Shown here: positions 35,769 through 44,998 of the stretch, piece after piece | Position numbering within the stretch: position 1 is the first letter of the stretch | How the letters are laid out: each line of letters opens with the position of its first letter | NCBI GenBank assembly: GCA_964610315.1 | Contig: CAZSVM010000007.1 | Span: forward strand, 1-64,000 | Direction of reading: 5' to 3' | DNA length: 64,000 nucleotides | Origin: JAQVEM01 sp964610315 | GTDB lineage: Bacteria > Actinomycetota > Humimicrobiia > Humimicrobiales > Humimicrobiaceae | Notes under the pieces: generated by a model | Told to the model about the DNA's origin: nothing | The model's input: the letters and a program-made list of their open reading frames with translations, nothing else | The model's database searches: none | Position numbers and translations under genes: made by a program

Positions 35769-36203
35769 TTAATCTTTCAACCCCTCAAGAAAATCTAATA
35801 TATGGCCTTCGATGTCATCTCTCACTTTTCTGAATTCCTTCAACCTATCCTCCGCTTTCCCTTCCACCAGAGCAGGATCATCGATATTCCAGTGAATATT
35901 TTTTACCCGGCCTGGAAATAATGGGCAGGATTCTCTGGCATTATCACAAACAGTTATAATGTAATCAAAATTTTGACTTAAGAATTTTTCCACACTCTTT
36001 GATTTCTGGCTGGATATATCAATTCCCTTTTCTGCCATAACCTTAACCGCCATCGGATTTAATCCTGCCAGATTAATCCCGGCACTTTTTACCAACCAAT
36101 TCTTTTTATATTTTTTAAAGAAACCTTCCGCCATCTGACTCCTGCAGGAATTTTCGGTACACAAAATTAATATTCTCTTTTTCTTTTTTGAATTCATCTT
36201 CAT
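35769..36203 (-). CDS. arsC: Arsenate reductase, thioredoxin-coupled type
   Basis: The 144-residue protein has the LMW-phosphatase P-loop LILCTENSCRSQMAEG, with the catalytic Cys at about residue 15 and a second Cys in the loop, and the resolving pair in TVCDNARESCPLFPG. This is the Bacillus pI258-type ArsC, which reduces As(V) to As(III) with three Cys and thioredoxin. The small thioredoxin gene two genes downstream may be its donor. MKMNSKKKKR is a basic leader; a start at the second Met is also possible. Confidence 0.93.
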   Translation of the reverse strand: MKMNSKKKKRILILCTENSCRSQMAEGFFKKYKKNWLVKSAGINLAGLNPMAVKVMAEKGIDISSQKSKSVEKFLSQNFDYIITVCDNARESCPLFPGRVKNIHWNIDDPALVEGKAEDRLKEFRKVRDDIEGHILDFLEGLKD

Positions 36204-36252
36204 ATATCAATCAAACTCTTTGAGCCTACAATTTTTTAATTATTAAAATGCA

Positions 36253-36606
36253 TCAGACTCCGCATAATTTTCTACGGTTGACCTTATGAACTCTATCCCG
36301 GTCTTTTTTTACTTCATCATCTGTTTTTAGAAATAGTAAAATGCTACTTATTATCTGCTTTATCCTTACATCAAGATAAGAATTTATACTGTAATTCACC
36401 CATTTCCCCTCTTTATCAAAGGAAATTAACTCATTATTTTCCAAAATTTTTAAATGGCTGGATATGGTAGGCTGGGAAAGTCCTATAATCTCTCTGATTT
36501 CGCAAACACATAAATTTTCTTTTTCCTTCAATAGGCAGAGAATTCTTACTCTGTTTTCGTCAGCCAGTGCCTTTAAAACTCTGGTTATTTTTTTTAAATT
36601 ACCCAT
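36253..36606 (-). CDS. arsR: Arsenic-responsive repressor ArsR
   Basis: The 117-residue winged-helix protein has the ELCVCEI-like metal motif (ENLCVCEIREI) at helix 3, with the Cys pair known to bind As(III), and recognition helix SQPTISSHLKILENNELI. A further Cys lies near the C-terminus (RRKLCGV). It is first in the operon and should release DNA on arsenite binding. TTAACCTCC upstream on the plus strand is its AGGAGG-like ribosome binding site. Confidence 0.93.
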   Translation of the reverse strand: MGNLKKITRVLKALADENRVRILCLLKEKENLCVCEIREIIGLSQPTISSHLKILENNELISFDKEGKWVNYSINSYLDVRIKQIISSILLFLKTDDEVKKDRDRVHKVNRRKLCGV

Positions 36607-36639
36607 TTTAACCTCCCTGAATCAAAATAAATTATAATT

Positions 36640-36655
36640 ACATATTTAAATATGT
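36640..36655. promoter_or_regulatory. Perfect 16-bp palindrome, probable ArsR operator
   Basis: ACATATTTAAATATGT is self-complementary and lies 34 bases upstream of arsR, where an ArsR operator is expected. It is AT-rich like known ArsR/SmtB sites. Confidence 0.6.
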
Positions 36656-36756
36656 CAATATATAATTTAATAAAAGCCCTGCCGCCTGCTTTTATTACTT
36701 TAAAATCATTTTTTATTTTTTTAAAAAAGGATGATTTTAATTCAAATTCCGCTTTT

Positions 36757-38049
36757 TTATGAAATCGAATTTATCTGCTTTTTCTTTCCGAATCTTAAAA
36801 ATAACAGCATAACAGATGCAGCAACAGAGATTAGCGCCCCGGTTATAAAAGCAGCTTTATAGCTGTATATTTTCCAGATAAAACCGAATATTATGGAGGC
36901 AGGAAGAGCAGCAATACCCAGTGATAGGTTGTAAAATCCATAAGCCGTACCCGACAGATTTCTTCGGGGGACAATATCGGCAATAAGAGCCCTTTCCGCT
37001 CCTTCGGTCAGTCCGAAATAAAGCCCGTAAACTATAAATAAAACATATACAAGATAATATTTATTAAAATAGGCAAAGCCCATATAAGTAAGAAAATAAA
37101 CAAACCAGCCTGATATTATCATTGCCTTTCTTCCCATTTTATCGGACAGGTGTCCCCCCAGAATACAAAAAAGAGCTTTGGATACATGTAAAACCGCCCA
37201 TAAAAGGGGAATTACCGTAATCTGTATGCCCAGTTCCGCTGCTCTTAGCAGTAAAAATGCATCAGTCGAATTACCCAGGGTAAAAATTATAAGGATTATA
37301 AGATACAGAGTAAATCTTCTGCCTAATTTTTTAAAATCAGAAAACCTTATTTTTTCCCTTTGACTGTCTTTTCTTTTTTTCGCAGCAGGGTACTTATTCC
37401 CAACCTCCCGGTTATTTCTCTGTATATTATCCTTATTATAAATATATGTACTTTTCACCCCAAATATCATAATTAGAACCGCCACTGTACCCGGTATTAA
37501 GGATAGTAAAAAAATAGTGCCGAGTTCAGCAGTAAGAAAAAATAAGAGAAGACTGGCGGTAATGGAACCAAGTACCGCTCCGGTATGATCCATGCTGCGC
37601 TGGAATCCAAAGGCAAATCCCCTTCTTTCAGCCGGAGAGAAATCGGCTATCATCGCATCCCTGGGGGATGTTCTTATACCTTTTCCCACTCTATCGGAAA
37701 ACCTCAAAAAAAGTAATACTCCCCATGATCTGGTAAGGCCAATTAAAGGTCTTAATAAATTCGATAGGGCGTAACCGGTAACTGCGAAAGGTTTCCTTTT
37801 CTTTATTTTATCGGAGAAGTAACCGGTAATAAGTTTTAGGATACTGTTGGTACTTTCAGCAATACCCTCCAGTATGCCCAAAAATGCCGAACCTAATCCT
37901 AAAACAGACTTTATAAAAGAGGGTATCAGGGGATATATCATTTCTGAAGAGAAATCATTGAACAGACTGACCGCTCCCAGGACATAAATATTTTTAAATT
38001 TATTATTTTTCAGAGTATTGTCTCTTCTAAAATTGAATAATTTAAACAC
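36757..38049 (-). CDS. MFS transporter
   Basis: The 430-residue protein has twelve helices in two halves with a charged central loop (about residues 195-235). Family motifs include GYFSDKIKKRKP (the MFS loop 2-3 motif), RFSDRVGKGIRTSPRDAMIAD and GHLSDKMGRKAMI in the second half. It resembles the group of transporters often called 'MFS, DHA1-like' near arsenic genes, but the substrate is unknown. It starts 8 bases after the small membrane protein gene and may be translated from the same mRNA. Confidence 0.85.
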   Translation of the reverse strand: MFKLFNFRRDNTLKNNKFKNIYVLGAVSLFNDFSSEMIYPLIPSFIKSVLGLGSAFLGILEGIAESTNSILKLITGYFSDKIKKRKPFAVTGYALSNLLRPLIGLTRSWGVLLFLRFSDRVGKGIRTSPRDAMIADFSPAERRGFAFGFQRSMDHTGAVLGSITASLLLFFLTAELGTIFLLSLIPGTVAVLIMIFGVKSTYIYNKDNIQRNNREVGNKYPAAKKRKDSQREKIRFSDFKKLGRRFTLYLIILIIFTLGNSTDAFLLLRAAELGIQITVIPLLWAVLHVSKALFCILGGHLSDKMGRKAMIISGWFVYFLTYMGFAYFNKYYLVYVLFIVYGLYFGLTEGAERALIADIVPRRNLSGTAYGFYNLSLGIAALPASIIFGFIWKIYSYKAAFITGALISVAASVMLLFLRFGKKKQINSIS

Positions 38050-38057
38050 TTTTTAAT

Positions 38058-38288
38058 TTAACCGCTTTTTCGAAATTCGTAAACCAGGAGGACTATACAG
38101 GCCGTAAAAACCGCCAGCAGTATCCCTCCCAGAAGATATATATTCAGATTGGCTACCAGAGTTATGACTTTACTGGATATACTGGCCCACTCAAAAAAGT
38201 TCATAAATTTATTCACCACCACCGTAATTAAAAACAATATTATTTTGAATAATACTATAATAACTATTACCCGATTAAATTTGTTCAC
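38058..38288 (-). CDS. Small two-helix membrane protein (GTG start)
   Basis: The 76-residue protein has two membrane helices (about 6-26 and 48-70). Its GTG start is supported by a very strong ribosome binding site, AAAGGAGGTGA, 3-4 bases upstream. The MNKFNRVIVIIVL opening recalls AmaP-like membrane anchors, which is only a guess. It precedes the MFS gene by 8 bases. Confidence 0.7.
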   Translation of the reverse strand: MNKFNRVIVIIVLFKIILFLITVVVNKFMNFFEWASISSKVITLVANLNIYLLGGILLAVFTACIVLLVYEFRKSG

Positions 38289-38600
38289 TGTTCACCTCCT
38301 TTTCAGTTATCTTAGAATAGCCATTAAAATCACCCCGGGTGTTTTATAAATTATAATGGTTACCGGTTAATTGACTATAAATATATACTATTACATTCCA
38401 AATTTAAACAAGTTTTATTCACACGGCAATCTAATTTATCACTATTTTCGTATGGCTTTTTGCAACAGAAAATATATAATTATTATATAAATATTCATAT
38501 AGTAATATGATTAAACACTACTTACTAACCCTATAACTGCAGAAACCGGAATGAATTGGAATCTGGTAATTCCAATCAGTAAAAATTAAAAGTAAAAAAG
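38289..38600. other. Intergenic region of 312 bases between divergent genes
   Basis: It contains the ribosome binding site of the small membrane protein (38292-38303), a CACCCCGGGTG stem with three-base loop followed by T residues (38328-38342) and AT-rich sequence upstream of the bactofilin start. No gene is visible. The short GC stem is terminator-like but only 4 base pairs. Confidence 0.4.
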
Positions 38601-39035
38601 ATGTTTTTTATAAAAACCGGTAAAGATATAAAAAGTAACGGCTATAATGTCATTTCTTCGGAAACCAATATAGAGGGTAAAATCTATTCCCCGCGGCCTA
38701 TTCAAATAGAAGGTACGGTATGTGGGGAGATTATATCCAAAAAAGAAGTGGTAATCGGAAAAGAAGGTAAGGTAAGAGCAAACATCAAGGCCAGGAATAT
38801 AATAATAGAAGGCAATTTCAGGGGAAATATTATTTTATCCGGAGAAGCAAAGGTTACTTCTACCGGAAAACTGCTTGGAAATGTAATTCAAAAAGAAACT
38901 CTTCTTACCATAGATCATGGAGGCCTGTTTATAGGCAAGAATATTATCACAGATAACAAAAAAATATTTAAAATAAATGGTAACGAAGTACTTTCCAGTA
39001 TAAAAATAAAACCTAAAAAAATTCTGGAATACTGA
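38601..39035 (+). CDS. Bactofilin (copy 1)
   Basis: The 144-residue protein is a right-handed beta helix of the bactofilin family (polymer-forming cytoskeletal): NIEGKIYSPRPIQIEGTVCGEI, VVIGKEGKVRANIKARNIIIEG and TGKLLGNV repeats of about 17-20 residues. It should polymerise into filaments at the membrane and help position cell-shape or septum factors. Flanking tails are short. It converges with a second bactofilin 88 bases away. Confidence 0.88.
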   Translation: MFFIKTGKDIKSNGYNVISSETNIEGKIYSPRPIQIEGTVCGEIISKKEVVIGKEGKVRANIKARNIIIEGNFRGNIILSGEAKVTSTGKLLGNVIQKETLLTIDHGGLFIGKNIITDNKKIFKINGNEVLSSIKIKPKKILEY

Positions 39036-39123
39036 AAATTCCAATTTAATCAAAGCTCAAAATATAACAATGGCAGCGGTACGCAATTAATTTTTAAAAT
39101 ATAAATTCACTGATTAAAACCTA

Positions 39124-39666
39124 TTACAACCTAAGGTTATCCTCTATATCCCCCAGCTGGAATTCTTCTATTTCGCTGCCCTTTTCTTTTTTTCCGACCT
39201 TAACCCTGGTTTCTTCTGCTTCCTTTTTTGCTTCCTCTTTCATTTCTTCTTTTTCTTTTAGTTTGAACTTTTTCTTACCCTTTTCTTCCTCCTGGGTTAT
39301 TCTGGTAACTTTACCGCTGAAAATTCCTCCTTCGTTTATAATCAGTGAGTCCGTTTTTATATTGCCATTTACTATTCCAGTCTCCGTAATTTCTACCTTA
39401 CCGGTTCCCTTCAAATTTCCCTCAAACTTTCCTATTACTTTGGCATCGATAGTATTAACATCCGCACTTACGGAACCTTCCTTCTGGATCACCATCTGAC
39501 CATCAACCGCCAATTCACCTATCACCTCGCATCCAATCTCTATGGATTGGGAAACATCTAACTTACCCTCTATCTTGGCTTTATTTCCCACAATGGTCAG
39601 CAATGTTCTGGGTTCTTCTCTGCCTGAAATCCTTCGCTCATCCGAATCTCTGCCTGAGAAAACCAT
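39124..39666 (-). CDS. Bactofilin (copy 2) with charged C-terminal tail
   Basis: The 180-residue protein has a bactofilin beta-helix core (about residues 22-118: AKIEGKLDVSQSIEIG, GSVSADVNTIDAKVIG, GIVNGNIKTDSLIIN). Unlike copy 1 it carries a 60-residue Lys/Glu tail from about residue 120, likely a flexible or coiled-coil arm for a partner. RBS AAGGAGGGGAA is just before ATG 39666. The two copies may form mixed filaments. Confidence 0.88.
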   Translation of the reverse strand: MVFSGRDSDERRISGREEPRTLLTIVGNKAKIEGKLDVSQSIEIGCEVIGELAVDGQMVIQKEGSVSADVNTIDAKVIGKFEGNLKGTGKVEITETGIVNGNIKTDSLIINEGGIFSGKVTRITQEEEKGKKKFKLKEKEEMKEEAKKEAEETRVKVGKKEKGSEIEEFQLGDIEDNLRL

Positions 39667-40137
39667 ATTCCCCTCCTTATTTTTTTTAACTTTTAATCAT
39701 TTACCCGAATTGCCTGCCGTTCTTTCAAGCTGAAAAAAACAATTTTATAAAAACAGGTAAAGATTTATTTATAAATAAAAGTTATAAAATATATTTATAT
39801 ATATCTATTAAAACTTTAAATAAAATAATATATAATTTTTTATATTGACTACATTATAATAATATTTTAAGTTAAATGAAAGAATCAATATTATTTTCCT
39901 AAATATTTATTTCCGCTATTTTTTAAGTAATGGCAGCCGCAATGATTGTTCCTATATTTTTATGGAATAAACATTAAATAATCAGTGCCTCACTTATAGA
40001 AAAGACCCAGCAAAAAAGACCTGAAGTAACAGAAAAAAGAATAAATGAAAGCAGTACTGGCTTTAAAGTCCTTGCTGCCTTAGACTGATTATAAACCGGA
40101 AAAAGATACAGCCACTGACAAGAAAGCAGGAAAAATA
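39667..40137. other. Intergenic region of 471 bases
   Basis: The left part (39720-39900) is extremely AT-rich and should hold the bactofilin promoter. The right part (39930-40137) has more ordinary composition; an ATG frame at 39930 codes only 15 residues before a stop, and a following frame stays open for about 35 codons without a start. This may be a decayed gene, but I cannot name it. Confidence 0.4.
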
Positions 40138-41517
40138 TTAACCCTTTAAAACCCCCAGGGGTCTTAACCGTACCGCTTTTTTGGATATCCCGGCATGGTG
40201 AGCCACATCTACCACTCTGCTTACATCTTTATAAGCCTGAGGAGCTTCTTCTGCCAATCCGGACATACTCCCGGCAATAACCACGATCCCTTTCTTATCG
40301 AAAAGGTCTTTTTTTAGCTGGCTGCCCTGGATAACTCTTTTTGCTTTTGATCTGCTCATAAGTCTGCCCGCTCCATGGCAGGTTGAACCAAAACTTTCGC
40401 TCATGGCTTTTTCGGTTCCCAGCAGTATATAGGAATAACGGCCCATATCTCCCGGAATTATTACCGGCTGGCCAATGCTCTTATACCGGTCAGGAATATC
40501 TTTATGCCCCGGCGGATAGGATCTTGTAGCTCCCTTTCTATGCACACAAACTTTACTTATCCTGCCATCGATATTATGTTCTTCAATTTTGGCTATATTA
40601 TGAGATACATCATAGATAGTACCAAGGCCTAACTTTTCCTGAGACTTTCCAAAAAATCTTTCCAGAGTTTCTCTTACCCAGTGTGCAAGGCATTGTCTGT
40701 TCGTCATAGCATAGTTAATGGCACAAATCATCGCACCATAGTACCTCTTCCCTTCAGGGGAATTCAGAGGGGCACTGGCTAATTGCCTGTCCAGCAGCTT
40801 TATTCCATATTTTACTGAAGCCTGCTGCATCACTTTCAAATAATCGCTGCATATCTGATGGCCAAGTCCTCTGGAGCCCGAATGAATCATAATAGTTATC
40901 TGATCTTTTACAAGGCCCAGAGATTCTGCCGCTTGGGCATCATATATCTCATCCACTGCCTGGATCTCCAGGAAATGATTTCCGGATCCAAGAGTTCCTA
41001 CCTGATCCATTCCTCTATCCAAAGCCAAGTTACTGACAAAATCCGTATTGGCGCCTTCCATGCAGCCTTTTTCTTCTATAAAAAATCTATCTTCTTCCCA
41101 CCCATAGCCATTTTTAACCGCCCACTTAACACCTTCTCTCAATAATTGAACCAGCTGATTTCTTGACAATTTAATTTTTCCCTTACTGCCCACTCCCTTG
41201 GGTATATTGAATGAAAGAATGCTCATTATATCTTTCAGCTTGTCCCTGATATCGGCTACACTCAAATCGGTTCGAAGAGTTCTTACCCCGCAGGATATAT
41301 CAAAACCAACTCCTCCCGGTGAAATAATCCCTTCTTCTTCAAAAGCAGCCACCCCGCCTATAGGAAACCCGTAGCCGTAATGTATATCAGGCATAGCAAA
41401 AGAAGCCTTTATAATTCCGGGGAGTGAAGCCACATTCATAACCTGAACTATGGTATTCTCGCTAACTGCATGGTCCAGTAGCTGTTTATCTGCAAAAATT
41501 ATTCCTGGAACTCTCAT
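40138..41517 (-). CDS. rtcB: RNA-splicing ligase RtcB
   Basis: The 459-residue protein is a full RtcB: manganese and GTP site signatures FDISCGVRTLR (Asp, Cys), GSGNHFLEIQ, IHSGSRGLGHQI and the guanylylated-histidine motif CHGAGRLMSRSKAKR. It joins 2',3'-cyclic phosphate or 3'-phosphate RNA ends to 5'-OH ends and acts in tRNA or mRNA repair. No intein is present. It follows the archease gene, its activator, by 86 bases on the same strand, so the pair is likely one operon. Confidence 0.96.
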   Translation of the reverse strand: MRVPGIIFADKQLLDHAVSENTIVQVMNVASLPGIIKASFAMPDIHYGYGFPIGGVAAFEEEGIISPGGVGFDISCGVRTLRTDLSVADIRDKLKDIMSILSFNIPKGVGSKGKIKLSRNQLVQLLREGVKWAVKNGYGWEEDRFFIEEKGCMEGANTDFVSNLALDRGMDQVGTLGSGNHFLEIQAVDEIYDAQAAESLGLVKDQITIMIHSGSRGLGHQICSDYLKVMQQASVKYGIKLLDRQLASAPLNSPEGKRYYGAMICAINYAMTNRQCLAHWVRETLERFFGKSQEKLGLGTIYDVSHNIAKIEEHNIDGRISKVCVHRKGATRSYPPGHKDIPDRYKSIGQPVIIPGDMGRYSYILLGTEKAMSESFGSTCHGAGRLMSRSKAKRVIQGSQLKKDLFDKKGIVVIAGSMSGLAEEAPQAYKDVSRVVDVAHHAGISKKAVRLRPLGVLKG

Positions 41518-41603
41518 GCCGTACTGTTCATCTTTTTCTATTTCCCATTTGTAATCATTTATTTTTCTAATCCGCTGATTGTTTATGGTAAATCCCTCCT
41601 TTT

Positions 41604-42062
41604 CTAAACATCAAAAATAATTCTGCCTTTCCAATTATGATTTGATCCCTCCTTTTTGATCTCAAGAGTATGATAGGTTGGAGCTTTAATAGCGGTTTTT
41701 ATTTTATGTTTGCCAGGGTTTATTTTCTCACCGCCAATTTCGGCTTCCAGTATAGAACCGCCGTTCTTTTTTTCAATTCTGTTAACTTTAAATTCCGAAT
41801 ATAATATATTATTAACTTCATAGCGGTATAGTAATTTTTCCAGCCACGATATCAATAAATCCTCATAATCGGCATTTTTTTCGGATATCTTAATTTTACT
41901 TTTCCGGACAGGCCTTATCAGCTTTAAATCACACATAATGGAAAACATACCGGCAGCGGCATTCTCAAACAGCTCCTCCAGCGAATCTCCGTAAAATTCC
42001 AGGCCAATATCGGAGGGGTGATCTATATATTTATATTTTTTGCCGGTTATTTTTAGACTCAT
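41604..42062 (-). CDS. Archease, RtcB activator
   Basis: From ATG 42062 the 152-residue protein has the archease pattern: YKYIDHPSDIGLEFYGDSLEELFENAA near the start, candidate metal-binding Asp in the DHPSDIG segment, and the terminal IIFDV. I prefer this start over the longer frame to TTG 42194 because TTTTAGGACGA provides a ribosome binding site and the extra 44 residues match another protein (FolD). Archease speeds RtcB guanylylation and turnover; rtcB is directly downstream. Confidence 0.88.
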   Translation of the reverse strand: MSLKITGKKYKYIDHPSDIGLEFYGDSLEELFENAAAGMFSIMCDLKLIRPVRKSKIKISEKNADYEDLLISWLEKLLYRYEVNNILYSEFKVNRIEKKNGGSILEAEIGGEKINPGKHKIKTAIKAPTYHTLEIKKEGSNHNWKGRIIFDV

Positions 42063-42116
42063 ATCTCGTCCTAAAATTCCGTTCGGTAGAAATTCACTCT
42101 TATTCTTTATCATCCC

Positions 42117-42212
42117 GTTAATTCCTATATCTATAACCACGGTGCTCTCTTGAGTTACTTCACCTTTAATCAAATAAGGAACAACGGCAGCCAATGTAAA
42201 AATACCTGCTTT
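42117..42212 (-). pseudogene. Relic of folD (C-terminal Rossmann segment)
   Basis: In frame with archease but upstream of its likely start, 32 codons read like the NADP-domain end of FolD (methylene-THF dehydrogenase/cyclohydrolase): IFTLAAVVPYLIKGE and STVVIDIGIN, where FolD has IVIAAVGRPxLIKGE and AVVIDVGIN. A TGA lies just upstream and the sequence turns unrecognisable on both sides. So only a short decayed piece remains, from a C1-folate gene that fits the nearby hydrogenase-metVF operon. Confidence 0.5.
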
Positions 42213-42511
42213 TCAAAAAATCCAGCAGCTTTTGCCTTATATTTTATCAGTAAAATAAAAAAATTATATCGATAAAAAATTTGATGGAAAATATTTCAAA
42301 TACAGGCTAATTTAATTGAAAATAAATTCTATTTTGTTTAAAATATAACAGATTATTTTTTATAAATTTTTATAATTGATGCTTAAATTCATATACAGGC
42401 AAAATATAGAACCACTAAAATCTACTAATTATTCGGAACAATATATTCTACTCTCACTCAAATCAACCCAATTAAAAAAGGAAAGAAAAATAATTTTTTA
42501 AGGAGATGGAT

Positions 42512-43402
42512 ATGAGTATTAAAAAAAGTTCTGCCATACCAGTTATTAATATTCAGGGACAAAACTGTACCGGTTGTGTTACATCCACTATCTGCTCTGA
42601 ATATCCTTCCATTAAGAACGTATTACTCCAGGATATCATACCCGGGTTTAAACTCAATTTTATATTCCATCCCAACATTATGACTGCAAGTGGAAATCTG
42701 GCTATGGAAATATTGGAAAAAGCTGCCGGGGAAAAGGGCTATGTATTAATTATAGATGGTGCCATACCAACCGGCAGTAATGGAACTTTTTGCATTACCG
42801 GAGAAAAAGAAGGTAAAAAAACCACCATACTGGAAGAAACATTAAAGCTTGCTCCAAATGCATCGATGGTAATAGCCCTGGGGACCTGTGCATCATTTGG
42901 CGGAATTGCCGCGGCAAATCCTAATCCCACCGGAGCAGAAAGTGTTGGGGATATTTTTTCAGCCAATAATATTAAAACTCCCCTTGTAAACATACCGGGC
43001 TGTCCTCCCCACCCCGACTGGTTATTTGGCACCATTGAAGAAATACTTACCCGAGGCTTGGAAAATTTGGAACTGGATGATTTTAAAAGGCCCAAAATAT
43101 ATTACGGAAAATTAATTCATGAAAATTGCCCCAACCGTGCTTATTTCGACGAAGGTAAATTCGCTAAAAAATTGGGGGATGAAGGCTGCCTTTACGAACT
43201 GGGATGCAAGGGACCCATAACCTATGCCGACTGTCCCAAAAGACAATGGAATAGCAGAACTAACTGGGTAATCGGAAGCGGGGCTCCCTGCAACGGCTGC
43301 ACTTCACCCGAATACCCGGACCTTTTGGGGGATTTCTACGAAAGAATCATAGATGTGGAAGTACCGGTAAATGAAAAGAAGGCTAAAATCCAAAAAAAAT
43401 AA
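42512..43402 (+). CDS. [NiFe] hydrogenase small subunit, no Tat signal
   Basis: The 296-residue protein from ATG 42512 (AAGGAG at 42500-42505, ideal spacing; the upstream ATG 42506 abuts that site) is a group-1-like small subunit. Ligands are visible for a proximal cluster (C19, C22 in NCTGC; GTCASFGG; PGCPPHPDW), a distal cluster (LIHENCPNRA, GCLYELGCKGP) and a medial cluster (DCPKRQWN ... PCNGC). No twin-arginine leader or C-terminal helix exists, so the enzyme should be cytosolic. It opens an operon small-large-metV-metF-protease, with gaps of only 20, 25, 3 and 5 bases. Confidence 0.95.
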   Translation: MSIKKSSAIPVINIQGQNCTGCVTSTICSEYPSIKNVLLQDIIPGFKLNFIFHPNIMTASGNLAMEILEKAAGEKGYVLIIDGAIPTGSNGTFCITGEKEGKKTTILEETLKLAPNASMVIALGTCASFGGIAAANPNPTGAESVGDIFSANNIKTPLVNIPGCPPHPDWLFGTIEEILTRGLENLELDDFKRPKIYYGKLIHENCPNRAYFDEGKFAKKLGDEGCLYELGCKGPITYADCPKRQWNSRTNWVIGSGAPCNGCTSPEYPDLLGDFYERIIDVEVPVNEKKAKIQKK

Positions 43403-43422
43403 TTATTTAGGAAGGTGAAATT

Positions 43423-44973
43423 GTGAAAAAAATTGTAATACACCCCATAACCAGGATAGAAGGCCACCTGAAAGTGGAAGCAATCATGGATAACGGAGAG
43501 GTAAAAGATGCCAATATCAGCGGAACTATGTTTAGAGGCATAGAAATTATGTTAAAGGGAAGAGATCCCAGAGACGCAGTTATGCTGACCCAAAGGATAT
43601 GCGGTGTATGTCCAGAACCTCATGCCATTGCATCGGTTACCGCCGTAGAAGATTATGCCGGCCTCAGTGATAAAATTCCTGAAAATGGAGTTTTAATGAG
43701 AAATCTGATACTGGGTACCAGGAGTATAGCAGACCATATTCTACATTTTTATATTTTAAGCGGGCTGGATTACATAGACCCGGCCAGAGTGCTTGAGTAC
43801 AACGGTACTGATAAGGATTTAAATACTCTGAAATATTTTCTGCAGCAGGGATATTCCAATCCTTTTCTGCCCAGAGATAACATAGACTACAAGTTTGACG
43901 ACAAAACTACCAATACAGTATTGAGTCATTACCTTAAAGCTCTTGATATCTATGGAAAAACCCAGCAGGCGGCCACCATTTTTGGTGGAAAATGGCCCCA
44001 TGATGCCGCTATTGTAGCCGGGGGTGTATCCGAAAAACTAACTGCCGATAAAATATCCCAATTTACGTGGAGACTGGAAGAGATCCTGGATTTTGTTAAG
44101 AATTTTTATCTGCCTGATGTTATAGCCGTAGCTAAAACGTACAGTGAATATCTTGAAATTGGAAAAGGGTGCCGGAATTTACTGGCCTATGACTCATATA
44201 GAATCAAATCCAATGGAAGTTATAATGACACCCTTTTCAAAGGAGGGCTTGTAAATGATGTCGATAGGTACAGCGAATTAGATATTGGCAATATAACCGA
44301 AGATGTAACTCACAGCTGGTACAGAGACTCCGAACCTTTATACCCCGGTAACGGCGAGACCGAGCCGGCACCAAATAAGAAAGAAGGTTACACCTGGCTT
44401 AAATCTCCCCGGTACAATGGCTATGTATATGAAGTTGGTCCGGTGGCTAATGTTCTTTCCACCTATCTGGGTAAGAAAGATCCGGAAGTTGAGAAGATGG
44501 TTAATAATGCCCTGTTGGAAATCGGAGGGGATATCTCTAATTTTTACTCGGTAGCCGGCAGACATCTGGCTAGAGCACTGTCGGCTAATCTAATAGCCGA
44601 TCAGCTGTTTAAATGGGCCATGCATTTAAAAGCAGGAGAACCCACCACAGCCGAATATGAACCTCTCGCCGATGGAAAAGGGGTGGGATTATGCGCTGCC
44701 CCCAGAGGTGCACTGGGACACTGGTTAAATGTAAAAGAAGGCAGAATTTCAAATTATCAGGTAATTACCCCAACTGCCTGGAATGCATCGCCAAAAGATA
44801 AAGAAGGACAGGCCGGCCCTTATGAACAAGCATTAATTGGCCTTAAAGTCAAAGAAAGTGATAGTCCTGTCGAAATTTTAAGAGTTATAAGAAGTTTCGA
44901 TCCCTGCACTGCCTGCGCAGTTCATCTGATGACGCCGAAAGGAAACCTGATAGGCAATTATAAGGTAATTTAA
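43423..44973 (+). CDS. [NiFe] hydrogenase large subunit
   Basis: The 516-residue protein carries the Ni-Fe site ligands: RICGVCP near the start (C60, C63) and DPCTACAVH near the end (C495, C498, H501). A 15-residue tail after H501 should be removed by the endopeptidase encoded at the end of the operon. The GTG start at 43423 has AGGAAGGTGA upstream. It oxidises H2 (or makes it) and passes electrons through the small subunit. Downstream metV/metF suggest methylene-THF as the acceptor side. Confidence 0.95.
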   Translation: MKKIVIHPITRIEGHLKVEAIMDNGEVKDANISGTMFRGIEIMLKGRDPRDAVMLTQRICGVCPEPHAIASVTAVEDYAGLSDKIPENGVLMRNLILGTRSIADHILHFYILSGLDYIDPARVLEYNGTDKDLNTLKYFLQQGYSNPFLPRDNIDYKFDDKTTNTVLSHYLKALDIYGKTQQAATIFGGKWPHDAAIVAGGVSEKLTADKISQFTWRLEEILDFVKNFYLPDVIAVAKTYSEYLEIGKGCRNLLAYDSYRIKSNGSYNDTLFKGGLVNDVDRYSELDIGNITEDVTHSWYRDSEPLYPGNGETEPAPNKKEGYTWLKSPRYNGYVYEVGPVANVLSTYLGKKDPEVEKMVNNALLEIGGDISNFYSVAGRHLARALSANLIADQLFKWAMHLKAGEPTTAEYEPLADGKGVGLCAAPRGALGHWLNVKEGRISNYQVITPTAWNASPKDKEGQAGPYEQALIGLKVKESDSPVEILRVIRSFDPCTACAVHLMTPKGNLIGNYKVI

Positions 44974-44998
44974 GATTTAGATCTTTTTAGGAGGTCCA

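Noticed and set aside
42506..42511. Upstream ATG 42506 as start of the hydrogenase small subunit
   Set aside because: It directly follows AAGGAG with no spacing; ATG 42512 has the proper distance.
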